64,000 bases of DNA from Apodemus sylvaticus (taxonomy: Eukaryota > Chordata > Mammalia > Rodentia > Muridae), in NCBI RefSeq assembly GCF_947179515.1, contig NC_067495.1:27357913-27421912 (forward strand). Reading direction: 5' to 3'. The notes below the pieces were generated by a model. The model made no database searches. It was not told where the DNA came from and saw only the letters and a program-made list of their open reading frames with translations. A program made the translations under genes and the position numbers. Shown in pieces: positions 50,339-58,865 of the stretch; the stretch's first letter is position 1; the number at the start of each line of letters is the position of its first letter.

Positions 50339-53300
50339 CCTGAATTGCTGAGGTAATTTTCTCTGATTCTTTTGATAATGCTATTGCTATCTGTGTATTT
50401 TAAGGTAAATTGCCCCTTTTCAAATGGTGTGATTCCCAAACATTACCCTAGGAAGCTGTGCAGCTTGGGCCCATAGAGCCAGGCTGCCAGGACTCAAGTC
50501 CCACTTGGACTACTCTCTGCTAAAAGCAGTCTGTTGCGGAAGCATTTGAATCTCAATGTTCTTATCTGGAAACCAGAGATATAGTAATCTACTATTTGGC
50601 AGGGCTCTCAGAAGGCCAACCAAGTACATCCACAGTCAAGTGCTCAAGGCCACTTTGGACCAATTAATAAGGAGACATTGCAGGGCAGTTCTCTAAGGGA
50701 CAGCCTCCAAACTGGTTTAGGAGTACTTTTTTTTTTCTGTAATTGTTTCTCTGCCACTACGACTAACCTTAGCTTCAATGGTCATTTGAGAAGTAACTAT
50801 ATATGAAAAATGACAAAGGATAATCATTTGTTTTGGAAACAGACCTGGTCCAGTTTTCAAATTCTGTGCATTTTCAAACCCCAGACCAGAGGAGAGGAGA
50901 AAAATATAATATATAATATTATGGCCTCTAGCATCTTCTAGAATGGAAGAAAGGGTAGAAGATGACTCAAAAGGACTTCTTCTAGTCAAATATTCGACAA
51001 CTTGCACCTCAAAATAAGCAATACCATCAAAACAGGATCCTGTAAGTCCTTGCTGATATAATATATCAATATAGACAATATGCTTCTTCCTAAAAGATAC
51101 TAGCTTAGAAAAATGTGGAAGAAATAACAGGATGAGGCTTAAATTATCGCTGCATGAATTATAAAGGGAATGCACATAATATTATACAGAAAAAAATATA
51201 GAAACAATCTTGGCCAGCACAGAAAACCAAGCAGTGCTAAAACAAATTGGTATCACGTGCTGTAAGATTGAATGCAAGGAGCTGCAACCTATGTCATCAG
51301 AGGGAACGCAATGTGAAGAGCTCTTCATGGCCACAAAGCATAGTCTGACTCTTAGGAACACACATTGAAGCAACTCACATTGAGAGGCATGCTATAAATG
51401 AATTGGCCTGGAGCCAGGTGCAGGAGAGATGGAGACTCAAGGAGAGTGTGGGAGGCCAGACACATTATCTGGAAGCCCTTTGACCTTGGCGCAGGACCCC
51501 TTCGCTTGAAAAGATCTTAACAGAACAGTTAGCTAAACATAAATGGAGGGCTTTGGCAGAGGACTGGGGATTCCTTGTCCTGATCTTGTAGCTCTTCTGT
51601 TAAAACTAGCTCCAGAAAACAACTTTGAACCAAGGGAAAAAATAAATAGATAAAAATTGTTTGTCATCTCATATTCTTGTTGTGAATGTGAAATACTTTT
51701 TTATAATAAGGAAAAAGTATGAAAGTATTTAATAAAGATAAACATATGCTGTGCCTATTATATATCTTCACTGATTTCTGAGTTGGATCCAAGCTGGTAA
51801 GTGTGACAGTTTACTTTGAAGGGAAGTGTTTGCTACTACACTGCTCCCTTTTTCCCCTCTTAGGGTTTCCAAGGAACACCTGGAATTGAGGTGAACTGTT
51901 TTTGGAGAAGGACCGGACCTTTGCAAGGCTAGCACAGGGTGTGAGAGTCAAGTTGGGGAGAAGGATATAGGGTGAATTTGCATTACGTTGGTTCTTTTTT
52001 TTCTTTTGGTTTTTGGTTTTTGGGGTTTTGGAGGGGTTGTTTGCTTGTTTGTTTTTTGTTTTTTTGAGACGGGGTTTCTCTGTGTAGCCCTGGCTGTCCT
52101 GGAACAGCAGGGCAGTGGTGGTGCATGCCTTTAATCCCAGCACTTGGGAGGCAGAGGCAGGTGGATTTCTGAGTTTGAGGCCAGCCTGGTCTACAGAGTG
52201 AGTTCCAGGACAGCCAGGGCTACACAGAGAAACCCTGTCTTGAAAAACCAAAAAAGAGGAAGAAGAAGAAGAAGAAGAAGAAGAAGAAGAAGAAGAAGAA
52301 GAAGAAGAAGAAGAAGAAGAAGAAGAAGAAGAAGAAGAAGAAGAAGAAGAAGAATTACATTGGTTACATTGGTTACATTGGTTCTTAAGGGACACCCAAA
52401 TTAACACATTCAAACAAGTTTCCCCAAGAGCAAAACCTTATACCTTGTAGCAAAATGGAGCCAAAAGTACTCCATACTAGTAAACAGAAGGACAGTGCTA
52501 ATTGTGGACATAAAAGGGAGAATGAAATTTTTAGTCAATTTTTATTTGTTTTATATATACTTTACATCATGTGGACCTTGATTGGCTAGCCACCATTGAC
52601 AATGAAAAGTAAACTCAGAGACTTAACTCATTCATCATTCTCTATACTGTGCCTTTGTTTTCCTTTACTGAATACTGTAGCATTTCATGCCATGTCTGGG
52701 TATAAATAATAGCTGCAAATCAATTCTAATCACAAAATGGTTAGCTTAGAGGACAACCCAGCTGGTGAGCAGAATATTTCTAAACTTCTTCAACATCTCT
52801 CCATAGCATCTTTAGTCTCCCCTTCATACATCTCCATCTAAGGCCTCTGCAGATGTGCTCAGACACGCCGTATGTGAGCACAGACACTGGAGACTTGAGG
52901 ACAGTCCTTACCCATGCTAACAGCTAAGCAGCCTGAGCAGTGGAGGCAGCAAAATCTTCGGTGTCACTTTGGCATTCTGTTCTTCTAACAATAAGTTAGT
53001 CAACCCACGGGGCCTGAATAACTACAGGTTAAATATTTCTACTCTAAAGATCAAAATCTAGAGCACTCCAAAATCTAAAACTTTCAGACTGCTGACACAA
53101 CACTACCATGCATAGAACATCTCACTCCGTGAAACTCAGATTCATTCCCCCAAATGATTTAAAATGTTACATGAAACGTTATGAATGTATCTAGTATTTT
53201 AGCTAAGGTTCCCTCCCCTAAGATATCAAGTTTTCTAAACTCTGGGAGAGAGAAAAATCTGAAATCTAAAACTTCTGGTTCCAAGCATTTTGTGTAAGGG

Positions 53301-56300
53301 AGACTTGACCTATAGAGGTAACCTGCTCAAACACAAAAAACGATTTAAGCGGTCACAGACTCCTAAAAGAATTAGCTTAGGATATCAACATGAAATGGAT
53401 TTGTGATTCCTAAACCTTGCCTCTGTTTAGGCTCTGATGATCTCTTTCCCTGTAAGAAGCAAGAACTTTAAGTGCATCCTTCAGACAATTCCGGACTTCT
53501 AGTAACTTCCCAGTATTTACCAGTCCCATTAGACCCAACCCTCAGGTGGTATTTGGATAAACCACACAAGCCCAGTATTGAGTGAAAGCCACCCTACACA
53601 AAAAAGTGTGAACTTTGGGGTTCTGTTCCTGTCAAGGAAAGAAGGAAGGAACACTCACCTTGGGCGTTAGGAGTCAAAAGCAACCTGAGGAAGGATGGGG
53701 GCTGACAGAAATGGGGTGTGGTGGGAGCCATACTGACAATAGACTCTCACCCTTGGGTTCTGGCTCTGCCTGTGTTCACTAAGTCCTCGTGTACTTCTCT
53801 GTACTCAGGTCTTTAAAATTACTCCACCCCCTCCTAGCCATGCATCATCTCCCATCCCTCCACAGTTCACGGTGTCTCCCCACTCCCGTCTTTCTCTGGT
53901 CCACCAAGCAGCTAGATGCCCAAGGACAGCATGTTCTTCACAGGCTTCCCACCGCCTCCTTCCAGGTGCCAGTTTCTCTGATGCTTTGAGGATGAAAAGA
54001 AGCAAGGGGGACAGGGCAGGTGACTCCCAGTCCCACTCACTGGGCCTCAGGATGTCACAGGACGAGCTAGCATCCAGAGTACTCTGCCTACCCTTGTTGA
54101 AATGAAAATTAGGACACAAAAACTGATTTTGAAAAAAAAAATTGGATTTAGTACACTCTGGCCAAATTGGGGAAAACAAACAAACAAACAAAAAACCCTC
54201 CTGTTTTGGGGGGAGTTGTTTTCTTTTCATTCTGAGGTCACTTGGTAAGCCTGCGGTGCCATCTGCCACTGCACCAAGAAAGAGGGAAGGTTGACGGTCT
54301 TGGGCTCGGTCCTCACTTCATCTCTGCTCTGCAGCTCCTTCTCCAAGCCCCACTCCCAAGATATATAGCACAACAGGACAGTTCACTCAGGGAACTGCCT
54401 GAACATTCTTACCTATTTCAGACACCACCTTGCCTAAAGCCTCACAGCCTCCATGAGAGATGGACAAGTGTGGTTTTATACATAAGAATACCCCAAAATA
54501 AATGAGCACTTTGTTTCAACTAAAAAGTTCTCATGGCTGGTTAAGCGCTAGAAATAAAACCATAAAGTCAGGCTTAGAGACTTGAGAAAATATCCTTACT
54601 CTGTTTTTGAGAACTACTGGTTTCTAAATTCTGCCTATCCTGGGGCTACATTCACTTGTATTTGGGACACTTCAGCATCCGGTTATCCCTGCTATGTGCT
54701 GGGGAAATAGGAAGCTAAGTTAGAAAAGTGTTGGCCCAGCAAGCAGGAAGCCCTGGGTTTGCTCTCTGGCACTGTATAAACCAGGGGAGGCGGGGCATGC
54801 TGTACGCCAGAGAAGGAGGCCCAAGGATGAAAAGTTCAAGGTCATCCTTGACTAAGGAGAGCCTGAGGATAGCCTCACTCTGACACTGTCATCTGTCATC
54901 CTTGCAGGCAGGAGGCAGGGATCTCTGTGAGTCTGAGACTGCCCCGGTCTGAGCAAGTTCCAGGCCAGTCCAAGCTGCATTGTGAGAGCTTGGTTTTTAA
55001 AAATGTGTGATAAATCTGTTGTATTTCCAACTGGAAAGAAAAATCACTCTCCCGGAAGTAACCTTTCCTGTTCCCCTCCTGATGACTGTCCCCTACATGG
55101 ACCGGAGGGTTTTCACACAACCGTGCCCCTGAATCTGCCACAGGGAAGGTCCCCTGGTTTTTATTCCTGTTCCCAACACAGTATCTCATTGCCCTTCACA
55201 CTGTGCGAATTGGAGCAAACTGTAAGAAATTAAGGATTAAAGGTTTTGGCAGATTCAGGACTTTTCCATTACTTTCAGTAAATATGTAACCAATCTTTCC
55301 AAGTGCATGAATACTTAAATAGGACTTAATGCCTTCTAGGGCGCTCTATTTTTACTTCCTTGGCACCCCGCCTGGGTCACAGGGCTGCAAATATATTATG
55401 AAGATAGTTTACAAACATGCTCACTCTTGATGAGATGTGTGGAAAATGTTCAAGTCCTTTCCCCCTTCTTCTTTCAAACTGTGATTTGTATCTCTAGTTC
55501 TCAGATTCTTTGAATAAATGTCATAACAATCTCCCCTCACCCCCAAATTATTTATTTAATAAGGAAATCCATTCAGACAGAATATGTTTAAGTTCCAAGA
55601 ACTCAAAATAAGAGCTGGTAATTCTTTTACATTTTTCGAGGATGTTACTTTGTCAGACTTCAATGAGAAAGTGAGATGATTCTAAAAGACTGCCTGTTAA
55701 CAGCCTCTGGCCCCCCAGGGTCTACAATCTGTGTTCCAGTTTGGAAATCATAGAAAGCAACATCTATGGCATTTATCAGAGAGCAAATGTCATGAGTCCC
55801 ATTTCAAAACAATGGTAAGAACTTAGAATTAATGAGATTATGAGAAAATGGGGTTCATCAGGAAGAAAACAGGGCAATGAAAATTCTGAGATACCTAAAA
55901 TGTTATAAAATAATGAAGCTAAATGACTATTCACCAGTGCACCCAGTTCTGATCAGACGATGAAGTGTGGTCAATGACCTGTGTTAAGAAGGCTCCTTTG
56001 AACCCATTAGGGGTGGGAGGGCTGAACTACAGGTGACTTGTGGAGGCAGAACCTCTGCCAGGAACTCGTTGTCCTTGCTTGGAAATAGTCAGCAGGCACC
56101 TGAGATATTAACCACTCAGAGGACAGTTAGGCCAAGGTTTCATGAAATAAGGAGGGAAATAAATACGGCAAAAGTCTAAGAAGACCCTGGGACATAAAAC
56201 CAAAGAAAGGCAAGAATACTGAACTGGAATGGACAGGAGTCAGACATAGGGGTAGCTGTCCAGGACCAGTCCCTTTGGAACAAAAGCTAATGAAACGTGG

Positions 56301-58487
56301 AAAACAAACTAATGCTTTAGCCTTCCCTTAAAATTGCTTCTTTTTTTTCTTTTAAAAAGATTATATTATCCTACTCATATATATCTGCAAGTATAAAAAT
56401 GTCCCAACTTCTAAATCCCCCACTCAGTTTTATGGCTATACCTTCAGCAGCAAGGATTCGGGTTAAGCAATAGGTAGCCATGGCTGTCCTGGAACTCACT
56501 TATATAGACCGGGCTGGCCTTGAACCCACAGAGATCTACCTGCCTCTGCCTCTGCCTCTGCCTCTGCCTCTGCCTCTGCCTCTGCCTCTGCCTCTGCCTC
56601 TGCCTCTGCCTCTGCCTCTGCCTCTGCCTCTGCCTCTGCCTCCTAAGTACTACAATTAAAAGGGTGCACCACTACTCCCAGCTCACAAAATGTTGCTGCT
56701 GGCTTAAATATGTAACTATATTTAATGAACTATGTACAATGTCAAGAGAAAAATAACTGTTAGAATCATGCAAAAAACTCGTTTCAGTGATGTTATTGCT
56801 AGTGTATTACAGAAAGACATATCAGAGTGTATTCTTATACATGCAAGAGGTATAAGGACACATATATACGTAGACAAAGATATGTGTGTGTATTTGTGTG
56901 TGTGTGTGTGTGTGTGTGTATAAACTAGGTTTATATGCACCAGTCTCACCACCAGCTGTCCATCTGTGTTTAACAATATCTGAAAATGGACACAGTTCAG
57001 GAGATGGAACAAAATGTCTAGGTTAGAGGGTGAATGAATCTCTTAAGGAGATTTGAAGTTTGGCTTCAGATTCAAATCCAAAGCATGATTACACAGGTTC
57101 TGAGCACTCAACATCCATACTTCATACATGAAAACAGGAGTCATGCACAGGAACAACTATAGAAAAACTTCCCCACACTCAATCAGCACTATCCCCATTA
57201 GATTTTATCTAATTTTATCTAATGCCATATCTAACAGAAATGCTAGGAAGCCTCTGCCCAAACTGATGGCAAAGTTACCTTTCTAGTTCGTGCTTAATTT
57301 GAAACTTAAAAAAAAAAAGACATTAACGTTTTTCAACCAAAATTACATACCTCCCTGAAATGTGTGACATATATAATCCCCAAAAGAAATCTCTTTCCAC
57401 AGTCCAGGCCTTCTGACACCTTCTTCACAAGCTAGTTGAAGCATTTCGCTGCTTCGTATTTTGGAGTTCTTGTTTCTCTATGTGAAACCACTGATGTCTA
57501 GTGTTTTCTTGAGTTGTCTAGTGCATTGAAATCAGAAAGCATGTCTATTTTGAAAGAGAATCCTGGATGCAAATTGAAACAGATACCAACTAAAGCATGA
57601 TGCAATCCAGGAACCCCTGTGAACACTAAAAATACATGGGGCAACTTTCGACAATTTTAGAATCCTCCTCCTCCTCATTACTGTCTGCCTCCTGCATGAA
57701 GTAACTGAAGCCTCTGCTAGAATTGCCCCCAAAATCTTAGCAGTTTCATATTGTGATGATAACCTTCATTTTTAGTGCTTTCTGTGGTCCCACTGATGTA
57801 TCACTGATGGGTCTAGTGACTTTTTTTTCCTGTAATAAATGGTCAATCAATTCCATTTGCAAAGGACACCACAATATGCATACATACAGCATGGCAGAAT
57901 GCTTCTCAATCAAATTAATTGGTCATTGAATTTCCCAAGGAAATTAAGTCTTAACTACAATGTTCTTTCTTGTTAGTTAGACTAAAAATATCTAAGAGAA
58001 ATAATGCTCTATAAGAACTCTTTGGGTTAGTAGAAAGTCTCTGCAAGATAGCCTTTAAAACCCACTATTCTGCTTACTTCTTAAATAATTGTGACTAGAT
58101 CCACCCACTGCCAAGGAAATAACGCCGAAGATCCTTCACAACTTGGTGCAGTCAACATATTTGCTACCTTAAGTGAAAGGTACATTTAAAAACTACCCAT
58201 TCAGCACAAAAGTACAAGGAAATCTTACCTTCTAGAAACACTATTCACCGTAAATTTTAAAGGAGGAATTTGTGGAGGTGCTGGGAAGAAATTCAAGTAT
58301 TTTTACCTGACAATCCACCATAGATCTCCTCTGCTATCCTAGCTGCCTCTTTTCTGTTTCCTTTGACGATATAGAAATGGGTTAGGAGAGCCAAGAAAAC
58401 TTTAATTAAAAGCTTGAAGAAAAAAAACGTTGCAAACATTGTAAGAAAAATGTTTTTAAAGCCATAGAAAGCAGGACCATCTTCCAT
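35278..58487 (-). CDS. Asb11: Asb11, complete gene: ankyrin repeat and SOCS box protein 11 (7 coding exons, 323 aa)
   Basis: Joining seven GT/AG-bounded exons gives one open frame of 972 bases (323 residues), the usual ASB11 length. Residues 1-60 carry a hydrophobic segment at about 13-43. Six ankyrin repeats follow (about 64-93, 97-126, 130-159, 162-191, 195-224, 227-256). A C-terminal SOCS box lies at about 273-323, with an LCRLCVRKCLG Elongin-B/C box and an LPEP Cullin-5 box. From the literature, ASB11 is the substrate receptor of a CUL5-RBX2 ubiquitin ligase at the ER; ribophorin-1 and the BH3 protein BIK are reported substrates. Identity rests on near-complete recalled match to human ASB11 in every exon. 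I see no frameshift or premature stop. The start at 58487 has a good Kozak context (A at -3, G at +4); an in-frame upstream ATG at 58559 would add 24 residues. Tandem paralogue of Asb9 (left) and neighbour of Piga (right), all on the same strand. Confidence 0.96.
35403..38121 (-). other. Asb11 intron 6
   Basis: One clear plus-strand B1 at 36402-36545 with an AAAC-type tail, and an AAC run at 37963-37982. Otherwise the sequence is unassigned. ORFs such as 35725-36063 show no domain or similarity that I can recognise. Confidence 0.5.
36402..36570 (+). repeat. B1 SINE with AAAC tail
   Basis: CCAGGCAGTGATGGTGCATG head, TTGGGAGGCAGAGGCAGGCG core and CTACACAGAGAAACC end. The copy is close to consensus. 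Confidence 0.92.
38122..38313 (-). CDS. Asb11: Asb11 coding exon 6 (end of fifth, all of sixth ankyrin repeat)
   Basis: 192 bp, residues 219-282 plus one base. The donor is GTAAGA. The acceptor is chosen as TTAAG before GAGCAAGTG, because the next possible AG, three bases on, would lose a residue of the conserved LELGASVDHG. It encodes ASVDHGRWLDTPLHAAARQ, SSVEVINLLTEYGANL, KLRNAQGKSALELAAPK and SSVEQALLLHE. The polypyrimidine tract before this acceptor is poor, so usage of the two tandem AGs is worth checking. Confidence 0.94.
38511..38540. repeat. CA microsatellite
   Basis: Fifteen or so CA units in Asb11 intron 5. Confidence 0.9.
39363..39535 (+). repeat. B1 SINE with AAAAC tail
   Basis: AGCCAGGCAGTTGTGGCTCA head and AAGGCCAGCCTGGTCTACAG core. 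Confidence 0.9.
39575..39709 (-). CDS. Asb11: Asb11 coding exon 5 (rest of fourth and most of fifth ankyrin repeat)
   Basis: 135 bp, residues 174-218 plus one base. The acceptor is TTCCACAG and the donor GTAATT. It encodes GHRECMEILLANNVNIEQD, then IPQLGTPLYVACTYQRVD and CVKKLLEL. The GTPLYVAC ankyrin core is present. The exon is too short to be obvious as a standalone ORF, but the flanking splice sites and frame are consistent with exons 4 and 6. A B1 SINE lies just below it in the following intron (39363-39520). Confidence 0.95.
39816..40040 (+). repeat. B3 SINE
   Basis: TTGAGAGATGGCTCAATGG head, CACAAGGTGGCTCACAACTG middle and CCCTCTTCTGGCCTCTAAGG 3' part. Confidence 0.85.
40520..40750 (+). 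repeat. B3 SINE
   Basis: GTTGGAAGGATAGCTTGG head, AGGTTCAATTCCCAGCACCC middle and a CACACA-rich 3' end. Confidence 0.75.
41038..41188 (-). CDS. Asb11: Asb11 coding exon 4 (third and part of fourth ankyrin repeat)
   Basis: 151 bp, residues 124-173 plus one base. The acceptor is CAACATCAG and the donor GTAAGTA. It encodes VNALTVHGATPLFNACCSGS, then AACVNVLLEFGAKAQLEV and YLASPIHEAAKRG. Ankyrin cores GATPLFNACC and ASPIHEAA are visible. It enters in phase 0 and leaves in phase 1, joining in frame to exon 5. Confidence 0.96.
41480..41645 (-). repeat. B3 SINE, antisense
   Basis: CCACCATGTGGATGTTGG followed by CTCCTCTGGAAGAGCAGCCA, the reverse complement of the B2/B3 body. Confidence 0.75.
42050..42268 (-). 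repeat. B1 SINE, antisense, with target-site duplication
   Basis: Full-length antisense B1 (TCTGTGTAGCCCTGGCTGTC through GGGATTACAGGTGTGTACCG), with its tail as a GTTT run at 42067-42090. CCTTCCTTGTTCT occurs on both sides (42052-42064 and 42256-42268), a clean target-site duplication. Confidence 0.93.
42845..43425 (+). mobile_element. Rodent LTR-like repeat interrupted by an antisense B2/B3
   Basis: The right part contains AAATAAACACTTTCTC and GTGTTTTATCACAGCAATAG, related to the repeat at 3483-4113. Bases 42911-43122 are an antisense SINE ending AATCACTCAACCATCTC. Confidence 0.5.
43751..43858 (-). CDS. Asb11: Asb11 coding exon 3 (second ankyrin repeat)
   Basis: 108 bp, 36 whole codons (residues 88-123, phase 0 at both ends). 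The acceptor is AACTGCAG and the donor GTGAGT. It reads GINVNLVTINLVSSLHEACL then GGHVACAKALLENGAH. The helix-turn-helix consensus of an ankyrin repeat is clear, and the sequence matches recalled human ASB11 with only conservative changes. Confidence 0.96.
44026..44290 (+). repeat. B3 SINE with CA run
   Basis: GACTGGAGAGATGGCCCAGC head, CTGCTCACAACTGTCTGTAA middle and CA run at 44208-44247. Confidence 0.8.
45203..45409 (+). mobile_element. Non-autonomous hAT-Charlie-type DNA transposon (URR1-like)
   Basis: The left end TAGTGGTCCTTAACCTTTCT and right end GTTGAGAACTACTG form imperfect terminal inverted repeats (consensus CAGTGGTTCTCAACC). The body (AATGCTGCGACCC...CATAAAATTATCTTCGTTGC) matches the rodent URR1 elements that I recall. 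About 207 bp, no coding capacity. Confidence 0.75.
45729..45945 (+). repeat. B3 SINE with CA run
   Basis: GGCTGGAGAGATGGCTCTGC head, CA run 45874-45909 and AAATAAATCTT tail. Confidence 0.85.
46290..46450 (+). repeat. B1 SINE
   Basis: AGTGGTAGTGTGCGCC head and CAGAGAAACCCTGTCTCGAG end with AACCAAACC tail. Confidence 0.9.
46500..47260 (+). mobile_element. L1 ORF2 3' part and start of 3' UTR, decayed
   Basis: L1 sequence such as ATGGAAATCAAAACAACTCT, GAGAAAGAGGAACACTCATC, and then the AAATGGATGGAACAAGAAAA block common to L1 3' UTRs. The frame is broken by stops. This is a 5'-truncated, inactive copy. Confidence 0.85.
47395..47457 (+). repeat. AAAG tetranucleotide run
   Basis: About 15 AAAG units after a short A run, downstream of an LTR-like AATAAACCC end. 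Confidence 0.95.
47780..47990 (+). repeat. B4-like SINE (ID-like and B1-like parts)
   Basis: ATTGCCTAGCTTGCATGAAA (ID-like) followed by GTGTGCTTTAAATTCCAGAA and GAGACCCTGTCCC (B1-like). Diverged. Confidence 0.5.
47984..48145 (+). repeat. B3 SINE
   Basis: GGGACTGGGGGGATGGCTTG head and ACCCCTGGTACCCATATGG middle. Confidence 0.75.
48153..48315 (+). repeat. B2 SINE
   Basis: AGGCTGGAGAGATGGCTCAG head, CACATGGTGGCTCACAACCA middle and AAATAAATAAAT tail; near consensus. Confidence 0.92.
48912..49080 (+). repeat. B3 SINE
   Basis: GCTGGAGAGCTGGCTCAGC head and CTTCCGAGGGCACTGCATGC 3' part. Confidence 0.8.
49528..49650 (+). repeat. G-rich tract (GGGGTAGGGAGG-type)
   Basis: Runs of three to nine G separated by short TA or A/C spacers on the plus strand, in the intron just downstream (transcript sense) of Asb11 exon 2. 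The transcribed RNA is C-rich; the G-rich strand is the template. Confidence 0.9.
49765..49844 (-). CDS. Asb11: Asb11 coding exon 2 (first ankyrin repeat)
   Basis: 80 bp. The acceptor is TTTTTCAG and the donor GTAAGT. It encodes residues 61-87: DCWADRSPLHEAAAQGRLL, then ALKTLIAQ. The SPLHEAA...G core is the standard ankyrin signature. It enters in phase 1 and leaves in phase 0, exactly as the 80-bp Asb9 exon 2 does. A G-rich tract lies about 125 bp further along the transcript, in the following intron. Confidence 0.96.
50270..50334 (+). repeat. GA microsatellite
   Basis: About 32 GA units following a short ID-like stretch (GGCTCAGTAGAAGAACACTT). Confidence 0.95.
51982..52386. repeat. Inverted B1 pair with AAG run, flanked by a target duplication
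   Basis: The 3' half of a B1 in minus orientation (52064-52104, with its T-rich tail to the left) abuts a full B1 in plus orientation (52106-52250), followed by an AAG triplet run (52261-52353). Similar flanks ATTACGTTGGTTCTT (51982-51996) and TTACATTGGTTCTT (52373-52386) enclose the whole unit. TTACATTGG is repeated three times at 52355-52382. Confidence 0.8.
54720..54970 (+). repeat. B4-type SINE
   Basis: The ID-like part is AAGCAGGAAGCCCTGGGTTT. The B1-like part is AAGGTCATCCTTGAC and a GCAGGAGGCAGGGATCTCTG stretch. Confidence 0.55.
56485..56690 (-). repeat. B1 SINE, antisense, with expanded TGCCTC hexanucleotide
   Basis: B1 antisense sequence on both sides (TGGCTGTCCTGGAACTCAC; GGGTGCACCACTACTCCCAG) surrounds about 17 copies of TGCCTC (56541-56642). 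The normal B1 has two or three such units at this point. Confidence 0.9.
58307..58487 (-). CDS. Asb11: Asb11 coding exon 1 (membrane-segment exon)
   Basis: This exon encodes residues 1-60 plus one base of codon 61 (phase 1) and ends at a GTAAAA donor. The protein begins MEDGPAFYGFKN and continues with a long run rich in F, L, V and I (about residues 13-43), then a basic stretch KGNRKEAARIAEE. The hydrophobic run looks like a signal-anchor or transmembrane helix, which fits the reported ER location of ASB11. Nothing like it is present in the Asb9 first exon. The exon is open on its 5' side as far as an in-frame TAG directly before the ATG at 58559. Confidence 0.95.
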
Positions 58488-58559
58488 TTTGGCTTCTTCT
58501 CGGCATAGGTTCCTACGGCTGCACATTTTTACTGAGTTATAATTGGCATCATATGACAT
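58488..58559 (-). other. Asb11: Asb11 in-frame 5' extension (possible alternative N-terminus)
   Basis: An ATG at 58557-58559 is in frame with the main Asb11 ATG at 58487 and would add 24 residues, MSYDANYNSVKMCSRR then NLCREEAK. A TAG codon directly precedes it. The context is weak (T at -3), while the downstream ATG has A at -3 and G at +4, so leaky scanning to the downstream site is expected. It is most simply 5' UTR. Confidence 0.4.
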
Positions 58560-58652
58560 CTATTTTAAACCTCCTAGCACACAGTGCTCCTGTTACCGAG
58601 AACTCTGTCTGTAGGTTCTAATCTAACTCTGATGTGGTGACTGGGTGTGCTG

Positions 58653-58660
58653 ATATTTAT
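58653..58660 (-). promoter_or_regulatory. Possible TATA-like element upstream of Asb11
   Basis: The minus strand reads ATAAATAT about 95-100 bp upstream of the first in-frame ATG of Asb11. If used, transcription would begin near 58625 and give a 5' UTR of about 140 bases to the main ATG. No CpG island is visible around this start. The motif is short and AT-rich, so chance occurrence is quite possible. Confidence 0.2.
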
Positions 58661-58697
58661 GGCAATGTTTAACAACTTCCTTCTACTAAGAAACACT

Positions 58698-58865
58698 CAG
58701 TGCTGGCCTGGAGAGAAATGGATGCCACTTCCGGCACATGGCTCAAGGCCATCTGCAACTCCAGTTGCAGGGGATCCAATGCTCCCTTCTGACCTCTGTA
58801 CGCACCAGGCATGTGCATGGTCCACATATACACGTGGAGTCAAAATACCCATACACATAGGTGAT
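58698..58865 (+). repeat. B3 SINE next to the Asb11 start
   Basis: GGCCTGGAGAGAAATGG head and CATCTGCAACTCCAGTTGCA middle. Head-to-head with Asb11, about 140 bp upstream of the first in-frame ATG. Confidence 0.75.

Larger units (their letters stand above)
49845..58306 (-). other. Asb11 intron 1: repeat content
   Basis: A GA run (50270-50334) tailing an ID-like fragment, an inverted B1 pair with an AAG run (51982-52386), a B4-type SINE (54720-54970), a minus B1 with a hexanucleotide expansion (56485-56690) and a TG run (56884-56919). Long stretches at 50340-51970, 52400-54700, 55000-56450 and 56940-58300 contain nothing recognisable; an alternative first exon could hide there but none was identified. 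Confidence 0.5.

Noticed and set aside
50717..51175. 152-codon minus-strand ORF in Asb11 intron 1
   Set aside because: AT-rich, no recognisable domain, no supporting splice sites; treated as chance.
52144..52404. ORF with a long poly-arginine tract, and the opposite-strand poly-serine ORF (51811-52413)
   Set aside because: Both are translations of the B1 element and its AAG triplet run; no gene structure or conserved residues.
53805..54269. 154-codon minus-strand ORF in Asb11 intron 1 as an alternative first exon
   Set aside because: No similarity to ASB proteins and no clear in-frame donor leading to the phase required by exon 2.
56520..56756. Leu-Cys repeat ORF
   Set aside because: Translation of the TGCCTC expansion inside a B1.
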